Assembly: GCA_965277615.1 (NCBI GenBank)
Contig: CBDIDG010000005.1
Coordinates: 62,001 to 126,000 of the forward strand
Direction: 5' to 3'
Length of the DNA stretch: 64,000 nucleotides
Source of the DNA: Bog-532 sp965277615
GTDB lineage: Bacteria; Actinomycetota; Actinomycetes; Streptosporangiales; Streptosporangiaceae
Below are positions 1 to 7,396 of the stretch, piece after piece (the stretch's first letter is position 1; every line of letters starts with the position of its first letter). The notes under the pieces were generated by a model that was given only the letters and a program-made list of their open reading frames with translations, made no database searches and was not told where the DNA came from. Made by a program: the position numbers and the translations under genes.

Positions 1-2389
1 CGATCGGCACCTCGTCGTCCAGCCAGGGCTTCAGCACCGCCAGCGTCGCGGCCAGCACCTTCTTGGCCTGGCCTAGCTGCCCGGTGCTGTGCCAAGTCAG
101 CCCGCAGCACACCGGGGCCGACGGGACCTCGACCCGGTAACCGAGCGCCTCCAGCGCGGCCACCGCGTCCCGCCCGATGGCGGGCTCCAGGTAGTTGGTG
201 AACGTGTCCGGCCACACCAGCAGCCGAGGACCGTCGGCCGGGCCCCGCGCCCCGCGCCCCGCGAACCAGGCCTGGAACGACTCGCCGGCCAGCGGCGGGA
301 TGTCCCGTTCCGGGGTCACCCCGCCGAGCCGCTTGGCCAGCGCGGCCAGCGGGCGGATGCGGGCGGCCCGGTTCAGCACCGCCGCGCTCCGGGTCCGGTG
401 CACCAGCCGGAGCCAGCGGGGCAGCCAGCCCAGCGAGTAGTGCGTCACCGGCCGCCGCCGGCCGGCGTACCGCTGGGCCAGGAACTCGCTCTTGTAGGCG
501 GCCATGTCCACGCCGACCGGGCAGTCCCGCTTGCAGCCCTTGCAGGACAGGCACAGGTCGAGCGCGCCGGCCACGTCGTCGGCGTGGGCGGCGTCCACCC
601 CGGCCCGGCCGCTGGCGAACTCGAACAGCAACCGGGCCCGGCCGCGGGTGGAATGCTGCTCGTCCCCGGTGGCCCGGAAGCTGGGGCACATCACGCCACC
701 GGACGCGGACAGGCAGGCGCCGACCCCGACGCAGCGGCGGGTGGCCGCCTCCAGGCTGCCGTGGTCGTGGGCCAGGGCCAGCTGGGGCCGGCCCGCGGGA
801 CGCGGGCCGGCCACGAACACCCGCAGATCAGCGTCGAGCTTGCGCGGCCGGACGATGGTCCCCGGGTTCATCCGGTCGACCGGGTCCCAGATCGCCTTGA
901 ACTCGGCGAAGGCGTCGATCAGCTCCGGCGGGTACATCCGCGGCAGCAGTTCGGCCCGGGCCTGACCGTCCCCGTGCTCGCCGGACAGCGAGCCGCCGCG
1001 CGCGGTGACCAGGTCGGCCGCTTCCTCGATGAAGCGGCGGAAGTCGGCGATCCCTGGTTTGGTGACCAGGTCGAAGTCGATCCGGATGTGCACACAGCCG
1101 TCGCCGAAGTGGCCGTAGTAGGCCCCCCGCCGGCCGTGGTCGTCCATCAGCTTGCGGAACTCGCGCAGGTACGGGCCGAGCTGCTCGGGCGGGACCGCGG
1201 TGTCTTCCCAGCCGGGCCAGGCCTCCCGGCCGTCGGCGCCCCGGGTGAGGATGCCGGCCCCGGCCTCGCGGATGCCCCACAGCGTCCGCGCCTGGGCCGG
1301 ATCGGTCACGATCCGGCTGGTCCCGCCGGTCTGCGCGGCCCGGTCGGCGACGGCCTGGGCGGCCGCGCGGGCCTCGTCCGCGGTGGCCCCGCCGGTCTCG
1401 ATGAACAGCCAGCCCTCGCCGTCCGGCAGCAGCTGGTAGCGCTGGTCGGCGGGCCGGGCCGCCCGTAGCGCGGCGATCAGCGCCACGTCCATGCCCTCGA
1501 TGGTCAGCGGAGCCAGCTCCAGGAACCCGGGGGCGTTGTCCGCCGCCCCGAACGCGCCCGGATAGCCGACCACGGTCAGCACCCGGACCGCCGGGGTGGG
1601 GACCAGCTCGACGGTGGCCTCGAGCATGGTCGCGCAGGTGCCCTCGGTGCCGACCAGGGCCCGGGCCAGGTTGAAGCCGTTCTCGGGCAGCAGCTGGTCC
1701 AGGTTGTAGCCGGACACCCGCCGGGTGAGCTGCGGGAATTGGGTGCGGATCGCGGTCTCGTGCCGCTGCGCCAGGTCACCCAGGCCCCGGTAGAACTCGC
1801 CGATGCGTCCGGCTTGCCGGCGCAGGCGGAGCAGCTCGTCCGGGCTGGTCGGGCCGGCCACCAGCCGCAGGCCGTCGTAGGTGACGACGGTCAGGTCCCG
1901 CACGTTGTCCACGGTCTTGCCCCAGGCCACCGAGTGCGACCCGCACGCGTTGTTGCCGATCATGCCGCCGAGCGTGCACCGGTTGTGCGTGGACGGGTCG
2001 GGGCCGAAGGTCAGGCCGTGGGCGGCGGCGGCCGCGCGCAGGTCGTCCAGCACCACCCCGGGCTGGACCCGGGCCGTCCTGGCCTCGGGATCGATGCTCA
2101 GCACCGACCGCAGGTGCCGGGAGAAGTCGATGACCACGGCCTCGCTGACGGCCTGGCCGCCGATGCTGGTCGCGGCGCCGCGCGGCAGCACCGGCACGTC
2201 GTGCCGCCGGCAGATCGCGATCGTGGCCAGCACGTCGTCGGTGCTCACCGGCTGCACGACCCCGACCGGGACGTGCCGGTAGTTGGAGGCGTCGGCGGCA
2301 AACGCGCCCCGGCTGGCCGAGTCGAACCGGACCTCGCCCCGAACTTCCCGGGCCAGGTCAGCCGCTAGCCCCTGCGGCGCCTTCGTCAT
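1..2389 (-). CDS. FAD-linked oxidase / Fe-S dehydrogenase, YdiJ-like (partial, 3' end beyond window)
   Basis: Large two-part flavoprotein read on the minus strand from ATG at 2389; about 796 codons are visible and the frame is still open at base 1. The N-terminal half is a PCMH-type FAD-binding domain (RGAATSIGG, then LGGMIGNNACGSHS) followed by the FAD-oxidase C domain with the SGEHGDG motif near residue 465. The C-terminal half carries 4Fe-4S cysteines (CVGVGAC near residue 550, CLSCKGCKRDCP near 615) and a CCG-type motif near 760. This layout matches E. coli YdiJ-type D-2-hydroxyglutarate dehydrogenases and related D-lactate/glycolate oxidases. It is the last visible gene of a minus-strand operon and its first 32 bases overlap the end of the FmdB gene. 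The transhydrogenase two genes upstream makes D-2-hydroxyglutarate a plausible substrate. The domain call is firm; the substrate is inferred. Confidence 0.88.
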   Translation of the reverse strand, partial: MTKAPQGLAADLAREVRGEVRFDSASRGAFAADASNYRHVPVGVVQPVSTDDVLATIAICRRHDVPVLPRGAATSIGGQAVSEAVVIDFSRHLRSVLSIDPEARTARVQPGVVLDDLRAAAAAHGLTFGPDPSTHNRCTLGGMIGNNACGSHSVAWGKTVDNVRDLTVVTYDGLRLVAGPTSPDELLRLRRQAGRIGEFYRGLGDLAQRHETAIRTQFPQLTRRVSGYNLDQLLPENGFNLARALVGTEGTCATMLEATVELVPTPAVRVLTVVGYPGAFGAADNAPGFLELAPLTIEGMDVALIAALRAARPADQRYQLLPDGEGWLFIETGGATADEARAAAQAVADRAAQTGGTSRIVTDPAQARTLWGIREAGAGILTRGADGREAWPGWEDTAVPPEQLGPYLREFRKLMDDHGRRGAYYGHFGDGCVHIRIDFDLVTKPGIADFRRFIEEAADLVTARGGSLSGEHGDGQARAELLPRMYPPELIDAFAEFKAIWDPVDRMNPGTIVRPRKLDADLRVFVAGPRPAGRPQLALAHDHGSLEAATRRCVGVGACLSASGGVMCPSFRATGDEQHSTRGRARLLFEFASGRAGVDAAHADDVAGALDLCLSCKGCKRDCPVGVDMAAYKSEFLAQRYAGRRRPVTHYSLGWLPRWLRLVHRTRSAAVLNRAARIRPLAALAKRLGGVTPERDIPPLAGESFQAWFAGRGARGPADGPRLLVWPDTFTNYLEPAIGRDAVAALEALGYRVEVPSAPVCCGLTWHSTGQLGQAKKVLAATLAVLKPWLDDEVPI

Positions 2390-2783
2390 GGTGTGAAAGC
2401 GTAGTCGGCGGCTCCGGTGCCTGGGCCTGCGGGACGGGGTCGCCGGCCCGGAGCGGGTGGTCATGGTACTGGCCCTCGTGGGCCAGCACCGGCCGCTGGT
2501 CACCGCGCAGCTCCGGGTATTTCTCCTCCAGCTTGGCCCGCCCCTCCCACTGGCGGCGCAGCTGGCCGACGTACTCCGGGTTGCCCTCGTAGGTGCCGCG
2601 CCAGGTCTGCGGCATCTGCTCCCGGCTGGGTCCCGGGCTGGCCTGCCCGCCGAGCGCGACCCGGGACGGCACCTTGGCTGCGGCCACGCCGCAGCGCGGG
2701 CAGTCGGCCGCGTCCCCGCCGCTCATCGGGGCCATCCGCTCGAAGTGGTGCCCCTGCGGGCAGCGGTAGTCGTACAGCGGCAT
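2358..2783 (-). CDS. FmdB-family zinc ribbon protein
   Basis: Small protein opening with MPLYDYRCPQGHHFE and a CPRC pair at residues 28-31, the N-terminal zinc-ribbon signature of the FmdB/regulatory-protein family. The rest is charged and Pro/Gly-rich without a recognisable domain. The ATG at 2783 matches the family start; a GTG three codons upstream (2792) overlaps the stop of the preceding gene as GTGA and would add three residues. Its position between the transhydrogenase and the FAD/Fe-S dehydrogenase suggests cotranscription. The family is often linked to amidase or formamidase operons, and its molecular role is not established. Confidence 0.8.
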   Translation of the reverse strand: MPLYDYRCPQGHHFERMAPMSGGDAADCPRCGVAAAKVPSRVALGGQASPGPSREQMPQTWRGTYEGNPEYVGQLRRQWEGRAKLEEKYPELRGDQRPVLAHEGQYHDHPLRAGDPVPQAQAPEPPTTLSHHDEGAAGASG

Positions 2784-2788
2784 CGCGA

Positions 2789-4096
2789 TCACCAGTTCTC
2801 GATCGACCGGGTCAAGATCCCGGCGATGTCGTCCGCGTCGACCGGGCGCGGGCAGGTGGCCAGCAGCCGCTGCTGCTTCATCGTGCCCGGGACCAGGTCC
2901 GGCACGTCGGACTCGGTGTAGCCGACCGCGCCGATGCCGTTCGGGATGCCGATGTCCCGCATCAGCTCGACCAGCGCGGACGGCAGCTGCTCACTGGCGT
3001 CGTTGAGCTGGCCCGCGTCCGGCGCCAGCATGGCCGCCGCGCGCAGGTGCCGCTCCGGGGCGCTGGAGAAGCTGAACCGGAACGCCTCCGGTGCGGTCAG
3101 CGAGACCGACATGCCGTGCGGCACCATCGGCTCCTGCTGCGGGTAGCCCGCGGGCCGGAAGTCCTTGACCATGCCGGCGATCGGGTAGGCGTTGGCGTGC
3201 GGGATGTGCACGCCGGAGTTGCCGAAGCCCATGCCGGCGAACGTCGCGGCCATCATCATGTCGCTGCGCGCGGCCAGGTCGTTGCCCTCCCGCACCGCGG
3301 TGCGGAACGACCGGGCGATCAGCCCCAGCGACCGCTCGCTCCACAGGTCCGAGATCGGGTTGGACCCGCAGTAGGTGACCCGCTGCTCGGGCTTCTTCCG
3401 GTCGAAGCTGGTGTACCAGCGGGCGGTGTAGGACTCCACCGCGTGGCAGACGATGTCCATGCCCGCCGACGCGGTGACCTCCGGCGGCAGCGAGAGCGAC
3501 ACCAGCGGGTCGATGATCGCCAGCGTGGGTCGCAGCCGCCAGTGGCTGATGCCGGTCTTGACCCGCATGGACAGGACGTCGAGCACGCACATGGCCGTGC
3601 TCTCCGAGCCGGTTCCCGCCGTGGTCGGCACCGCGATCAGCGGCTTCAGCTGACGCTGCGGGGCGCGGCCCTCGCCGATCGGGGCGTTGAGGTAGTCCAT
3701 CAGCTCGCCGCCGTCGGTGGTGAGCAGGTTCACCGCCTTGGCCGTGTCGATGGACGAGCCGCCGCCGACCGCGATGAAGCCGTCCCACGGCCCCTGCTGC
3801 CGGGCATAACCGGCCGCCTTGTCCATGCTGTCGTCGGTCGGCTCGACGTGCACGCCGTCGAAGATCTCGGAGGTGATCCCGTACCGGGTCAGCGAGTCGG
3901 CGATCCGGGCCGGGATGCCGAGCGCGTTGATGCTCGGGTCAGTGAGGATCAGCACCCGCTTGGCCCCGAACTGGGCCATCTCGAACCCGGTCTCGTCCAC
4001 CGCGCCGGCGCCGAACTTCAGCGGCGGCGCGCCCCAGGTGAAGATGGTCTCATCAGTCAGGGCATCGGCATGAGCTTCGATCTGCGACTCGCTCAT
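2789..4096 (-). CDS. Hydroxyacid-oxoacid transhydrogenase (iron-containing alcohol dehydrogenase, ADHFE1/HOT-like)
   Basis: A 435-residue group III iron-dependent alcohol dehydrogenase. It has the dinucleotide-binding GGGSSIDTAK, PTTAGTGSE and the metal-site histidines in MDIVCHAVES, GVHIPHANAYP and VPHGMSVSL. The stretch FAGMGFGNSGVH and the tail around GAVGYTESDVPDLV are those of the HOT branch, not of propanediol or glycerol dehydrogenases. HOT oxidises 4-hydroxybutyrate to succinate semialdehyde while reducing 2-oxoglutarate to D-2-hydroxyglutarate, with bound NAD. Its start overlaps the lactonase stop by one base (TGATG), so the two are translationally coupled. It corresponds in position to AttL of the Agrobacterium attKLM operon. 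Confidence 0.88.
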   Translation of the reverse strand: MSESQIEAHADALTDETIFTWGAPPLKFGAGAVDETGFEMAQFGAKRVLILTDPSINALGIPARIADSLTRYGITSEIFDGVHVEPTDDSMDKAAGYARQQGPWDGFIAVGGGSSIDTAKAVNLLTTDGGELMDYLNAPIGEGRAPQRQLKPLIAVPTTAGTGSESTAMCVLDVLSMRVKTGISHWRLRPTLAIIDPLVSLSLPPEVTASAGMDIVCHAVESYTARWYTSFDRKKPEQRVTYCGSNPISDLWSERSLGLIARSFRTAVREGNDLAARSDMMMAATFAGMGFGNSGVHIPHANAYPIAGMVKDFRPAGYPQQEPMVPHGMSVSLTAPEAFRFSFSSAPERHLRAAAMLAPDAGQLNDASEQLPSALVELMRDIGIPNGIGAVGYTESDVPDLVPGTMKQQRLLATCPRPVDADDIAGILTRSIENW

Positions 4097-4908
4097 CAGC
4101 GGTAGCTCCCGTCCGGCGCGGTCCGCAGCTGCCGGATCTGCTCCGGGTCGTGCCCGAAGACCAGCGTGGCGTCGGACTCGGTGGCGATCCCGCGCAGCTT
4201 CTGCACCGAGGAGTAGAACTGCTCCAGGTTGTTGACGATGGCCGCGGGCACGGCGGGCGGCCCGTAACTGGCCCCCATGTAGACCGCGTCCGCGGTGAAG
4301 ATCATCGTGCCCGATTCGGGCAGGTCGATCCGCATCGACATGCTCCCCGGCGTGTGGCCCGGGGTCTGGATGAAGCTGACCCCGGGCAGGAACTCGGCGT
4401 CACCGGAGACCGTCTCGAAGTCCAGGCCGGCGTAGTCGTCCTTGATGTGCGCGCCGGTGAACGGGCCGTCGAACCCGAACGCGAACTCCTTCTCCTTGTC
4501 GCTGCAGATCAGCCGGGCCCCGGAGTCCTTGAACAGCTGGGCGTTACCCGCATGGTCGAAGTGCAGGTGCGAGAAGGCGACGTAATCCAGGTCGGCCGGA
4601 GCCAGGCCGAGCTGCTTCAGTCGTGAGTCGAGGTACTCCTCCTCGGAGACGTGGTCGTAGGGGAAGAAGTCGTGCAGCCCGGTCGGGGCCCAGCGCTGCT
4701 CCCAGTCCCGGGGGCAGCTGGTGTCCCACAGCAGCCGGCCCTCCGGGGTGTCGACCAGCACGCAGTGGCTGGGCACGTCGGTCCACTCCGCCGGGGCGGT
4801 CTTGTTCTGCCGGGTGCGCATCGCCCGGCCCGGCGCCAGCAGCAGCCAGGTGATGTCGGCGGTCATCGCACCGCAGGGAATGATCGTGACGCTGAGATCT
4901 TGGCCCAT
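4096..4908 (-). CDS. N-acyl homoserine lactonase-like metallo-beta-lactamase-fold hydrolase (AttM/AiiA type)
   Basis: A 270-residue MBL-fold hydrolase with the dinuclear metal motif HLHFDH at residues 114-119 and later metal ligands in QTPGHTPGS and the Asp of FTADAVYM. Length and motif order fit the AiiA/AttM lactonase group, which opens acyl-homoserine lactones and, for AttM, gamma-butyrolactone. It is the second gene of the operon, 42 bases after the acyl-CoA ligase stop and overlapping the HOT start by one base. That pairing makes a gamma-lactone such as gamma-butyrolactone a more natural substrate than a quorum signal. The fold is clear; the lactone substrate is inferred from neighbours. 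Confidence 0.8.
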   Translation of the reverse strand: MGQDLSVTIIPCGAMTADITWLLLAPGRAMRTRQNKTAPAEWTDVPSHCVLVDTPEGRLLWDTSCPRDWEQRWAPTGLHDFFPYDHVSEEEYLDSRLKQLGLAPADLDYVAFSHLHFDHAGNAQLFKDSGARLICSDKEKEFAFGFDGPFTGAHIKDDYAGLDFETVSGDAEFLPGVSFIQTPGHTPGSMSMRIDLPESGTMIFTADAVYMGASYGPPAVPAAIVNNLEQFYSSVQKLRGIATESDATLVFGHDPEQIRQLRTAPDGSYR

Positions 4909-4950
4909 GCTGACTCTCCGTTGAATCGAGGGGTATCGGGGCTATCAGGG

Positions 4951-6666
4951 CTAGCGCTGGTCGATCACGGTGATCACGTCGCCCTGCCGGGCCATGTCCC
5001 GCAGCTCGCGGCGGAGGATCTTCCCGGTCGCGGTCTTGGGCAGCTCGGTCAGGATTTCCACCTGCCGGGGGTACTTGTAGGCGGCCAGCCGCTCCTTGCA
5101 GTGCACGATCAGCTCGTCCGGCAGCCCCTCCAGGGTGCCCTCGTAGCCGTGACCGTGCCCGGGCTTGACGCTGACGTAGGCCTTGACCGTCTCGCCCCGG
5201 TACGAATCCGGCACCCCGACCACGGCCGCCTCCCGCACCGCAGCGTGCTCGTACAGGACGTCTTCGACTTCGCGCGGCCAGACCTTGTAGCCGGCCACGT
5301 TGATCTGGTCCTTCTTCCGGTCCACGATGTAGAACCAGCCGCCGGCGTCCATGTAGCCGACGTCGCCGGTGTGCAGCGCGCCCCGGGGCAGGGCCTGGGC
5401 CGTCTCCGCGGGCTTGTTCCAGTACCCGGCCACGATCTGCGGGCCCTCGGTGACCAGCTCGCCGATCTCGCCGGCCGGCAGCTCGCGGCCGTCCTCGCCG
5501 ATGATGCGCACGACGGTGTTGTAGACCGGCACGCCCACCGACAGCGCGCCCGAGGCCGGGTCGACCGGGGCCCGGCCGTTCATCGGCGTCGCGTGCGACG
5601 GCGACGTAGTCTCGGTCAGCCCGTAGATGTTGTGGATGTACTGGCCGAACATCTTCTCGAACGCGATGACCGTGCTGGGCGGGATCGGGGCCCCGCCGGA
5701 GTAGATCTTGGACAGCGAGGCCAGCGCGGCCGAGTCGGCGCCGGGCGCGTTCATCAGCGCGATGAACACGGTGATCGAGCCGATGGTGAACGTGACCTGC
5801 TCGTCCCGGATGGTCTCCAGCGCCACCACCGGGTCGAACCGGTAGGTGAGGACCAGCATCGCCCCGGTCAGCAGGGACAGGGCCACGTGCCCGATCGACC
5901 CGGTGATGTGGAACAGCGGGGCCACGCCCAGGATCACGTCGGCCCGGCTGATGCCGATCCAGTTCCGGTAGGTCTGGGCGTTGAACACGACGTTGCGGTG
6001 CGTGGTCATGGCCCCCTTCGGGGGGCCGGTGGTGCCGGACGTGTAGGTCAGGAAGGCCACGTCGTCGGCGCCCAGCCCGGGGTCCGGTGGGACCTGGCCG
6101 CGGAACTGCCGGATCAGCGAGGCCATGTCGTCCGTGCCCTCGGCCCGGTGCCAGCTCAGGCCGCCGAGCACCCGGCGGTCGTTGCGAGTCTGGTACTCCA
6201 GGGCCGAGGTGGTGATGACCTGCCGCACGCTGGTCCGGCCGACCACGTGCACGGCCACGTTCTGGTACAGGTCCTCCAGGGCGACCAGCACGCTGGCCCC
6301 GGAGTCCTCCAGGATCATTTCCAGCTCGCGCTGCCGGTTCATCGGGTTGACCGCGACCGCGATGCCGCCCGCCTTCCAGGTGCCGATCATCGCGATCAGG
6401 AACTGCGGGACGTTCTGCAGGTAGAGCGCGACCCGCTCGCCCCGGCGGAAACCCGAGGCGGTCAGGGCTGCGGCGAACGCGCCAGCCGCCCCGTCCAGGT
6501 CACGCCGGGTCAGCATGCCGTCGAAGTACCGGATCATCGGCGCGCCCGGATCCTGCCGCACGCAGGCCGTGAACATGGCCAGCGCGGTCTCGTGCTCGAC
6601 GCCGAGGTCAGTCGGCTGCCCCGGGTCATAACGGGCTAGCCACGGCCGTTCGTCGTAGATGCTCAT
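4951..6666 (-). CDS. AMP-dependent acyl-CoA ligase (fatty-acid-CoA ligase-like)
   Basis: A 571-residue ANL-superfamily ligase with the P-loop YTSGTTGPPKGAM, YGLTETTSPSH, the ATP-ribose Asp in LHTGDVGYMD, the hinge DRKKDQINVAGYKVWPRE and the C-terminal catalytic Lys in LPKTATGKILRR. It activates a carboxylic acid as acyl-AMP and transfers it to CoA. The acid is not defined by sequence; in this operon a short hydroxy- or dicarboxylic acid is possible. It is the first gene of the minus-strand operon that continues with lactonase and HOT. The ATG at 6666 is followed by a family-typical N-terminus, and the acyltransferase remnant diverges just upstream. Confidence 0.88.
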   Translation of the reverse strand: MSIYDERPWLARYDPGQPTDLGVEHETALAMFTACVRQDPGAPMIRYFDGMLTRRDLDGAAGAFAAALTASGFRRGERVALYLQNVPQFLIAMIGTWKAGGIAVAVNPMNRQRELEMILEDSGASVLVALEDLYQNVAVHVVGRTSVRQVITTSALEYQTRNDRRVLGGLSWHRAEGTDDMASLIRQFRGQVPPDPGLGADDVAFLTYTSGTTGPPKGAMTTHRNVVFNAQTYRNWIGISRADVILGVAPLFHITGSIGHVALSLLTGAMLVLTYRFDPVVALETIRDEQVTFTIGSITVFIALMNAPGADSAALASLSKIYSGGAPIPPSTVIAFEKMFGQYIHNIYGLTETTSPSHATPMNGRAPVDPASGALSVGVPVYNTVVRIIGEDGRELPAGEIGELVTEGPQIVAGYWNKPAETAQALPRGALHTGDVGYMDAGGWFYIVDRKKDQINVAGYKVWPREVEDVLYEHAAVREAAVVGVPDSYRGETVKAYVSVKPGHGHGYEGTLEGLPDELIVHCKERLAAYKYPRQVEILTELPKTATGKILRRELRDMARQGDVITVIDQR

Positions 6667-6778
6667 CAGCCGGTCCCTACCCCCCCTCGGCGGCCTCGCA
6701 CCAGGCTGCTTCCTGTTTCCAGCTCACACCCTGCCGCCTGATTACGCCAGACCTCGCCCGTGGCCTTCGGGGGAAGAC

Positions 6779-6934
6779 GCCTGGGTCGGCCAGGGGACGG
6801 CCGTGCTCAAGGGCGCGGATATCGGCCCGGGAGCGATCATCGGCGCGAACGCCGTGGTCCGGGGCGAGATCCCGGAGAACGCCGTCGCCGTGGGTGTCCC
6901 GGCGCGCGTCATCCGCACCCGGGACGTTGGCTGA
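6779..6934 (+). pseudogene. Truncated hexapeptide-repeat acyltransferase (C-terminal remnant)
   Basis: The translated segment from AWVGQGTAVLKGADIGPG to PARVIRTRDVG is the last turns and tail of a left-handed beta-helix acetyltransferase (WcaF/maltose-acetyltransferase type, ending in the usual G-PARVIR). The residues before it (from an ATG at 6659) show no acyltransferase similarity and overlap the start of the divergent ligase gene. The N-terminal two thirds of the enzyme are therefore missing. Best read as a decayed fragment, not a functional small protein. Confidence 0.7.
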
Positions 6935-7065
6935 AACCGGCCGCGATCCAGGCCCGGCGAGGGTGTCGGATTCGGGTGGAATGGGGATAACGGCAGGCGT
7001 CCGGTGAAGATCGATCCCGGGCGCGCTCGATTCCATATTTAACAAGCTCACCTGAGGCGGATGTC

Positions 7066-7371
7066 ATGAGCAGTGCCGAGCTGGACTCATCGCAGAGCCG
7101 GAACTGGCCGACCGTGCAGGCCGGGCCGCTGATCATCGGCGGTTCCTTGATCGGGATCGGGGCGGCCATCGCGGCCGTGGGGCTGGCGGTCGCGGGAGCG
7201 CATCTGGTCTCCGCGACCCGCCAGTGGGTGAACGAGCTGGAGACCCCGCCCAGCGAGCTGGCCAAGCTGAAGTGGGAGCAGGCTAAGACGGCGGCCGCGT
7301 CCGGCGCCGCCACCTGGCGCGATCACCCGAACGCCCAGGTCGGCATCAGCCGCAAGGCCAGCCAGAACTAG
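7066..7371 (+). CDS. Small membrane protein of unknown function
   Basis: A 101-residue protein with one hydrophobic Gly/Ala-rich segment at about residues 24-47 (GPLIIGGSLIGIG onwards) and a charged C-terminal tail with a short amphipathic stretch (ELAKLKWEQAK). A GAGGCGG ribosome site lies just upstream of ATG 7066. It resembles the single-span hypothetical proteins common in actinobacteria; I cannot assign a role. It stands alone, convergent with the flippase-like gene. Confidence 0.65.
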   Translation: MSSAELDSSQSRNWPTVQAGPLIIGGSLIGIGAAIAAVGLAVAGAHLVSATRQWVNELETPPSELAKLKWEQAKTAAASGAATWRDHPNAQVGISRKASQN

Positions 7372-7396
7372 CCGCCGGCCCCGGGGCGCCACAGGC

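Noticed and set aside
89..1468. Long plus-strand reading frame of 459 codons
   Set aside because: It is antisense to the FAD/Fe-S dehydrogenase, has no domain and a Pro/Gly/Arg/His composition typical of reverse frames in GC-rich DNA.
4651..6639. 662-codon plus-strand frame
   Set aside because: Antisense shadow of the acyl-CoA ligase, whose motifs are unmistakable on the other strand.
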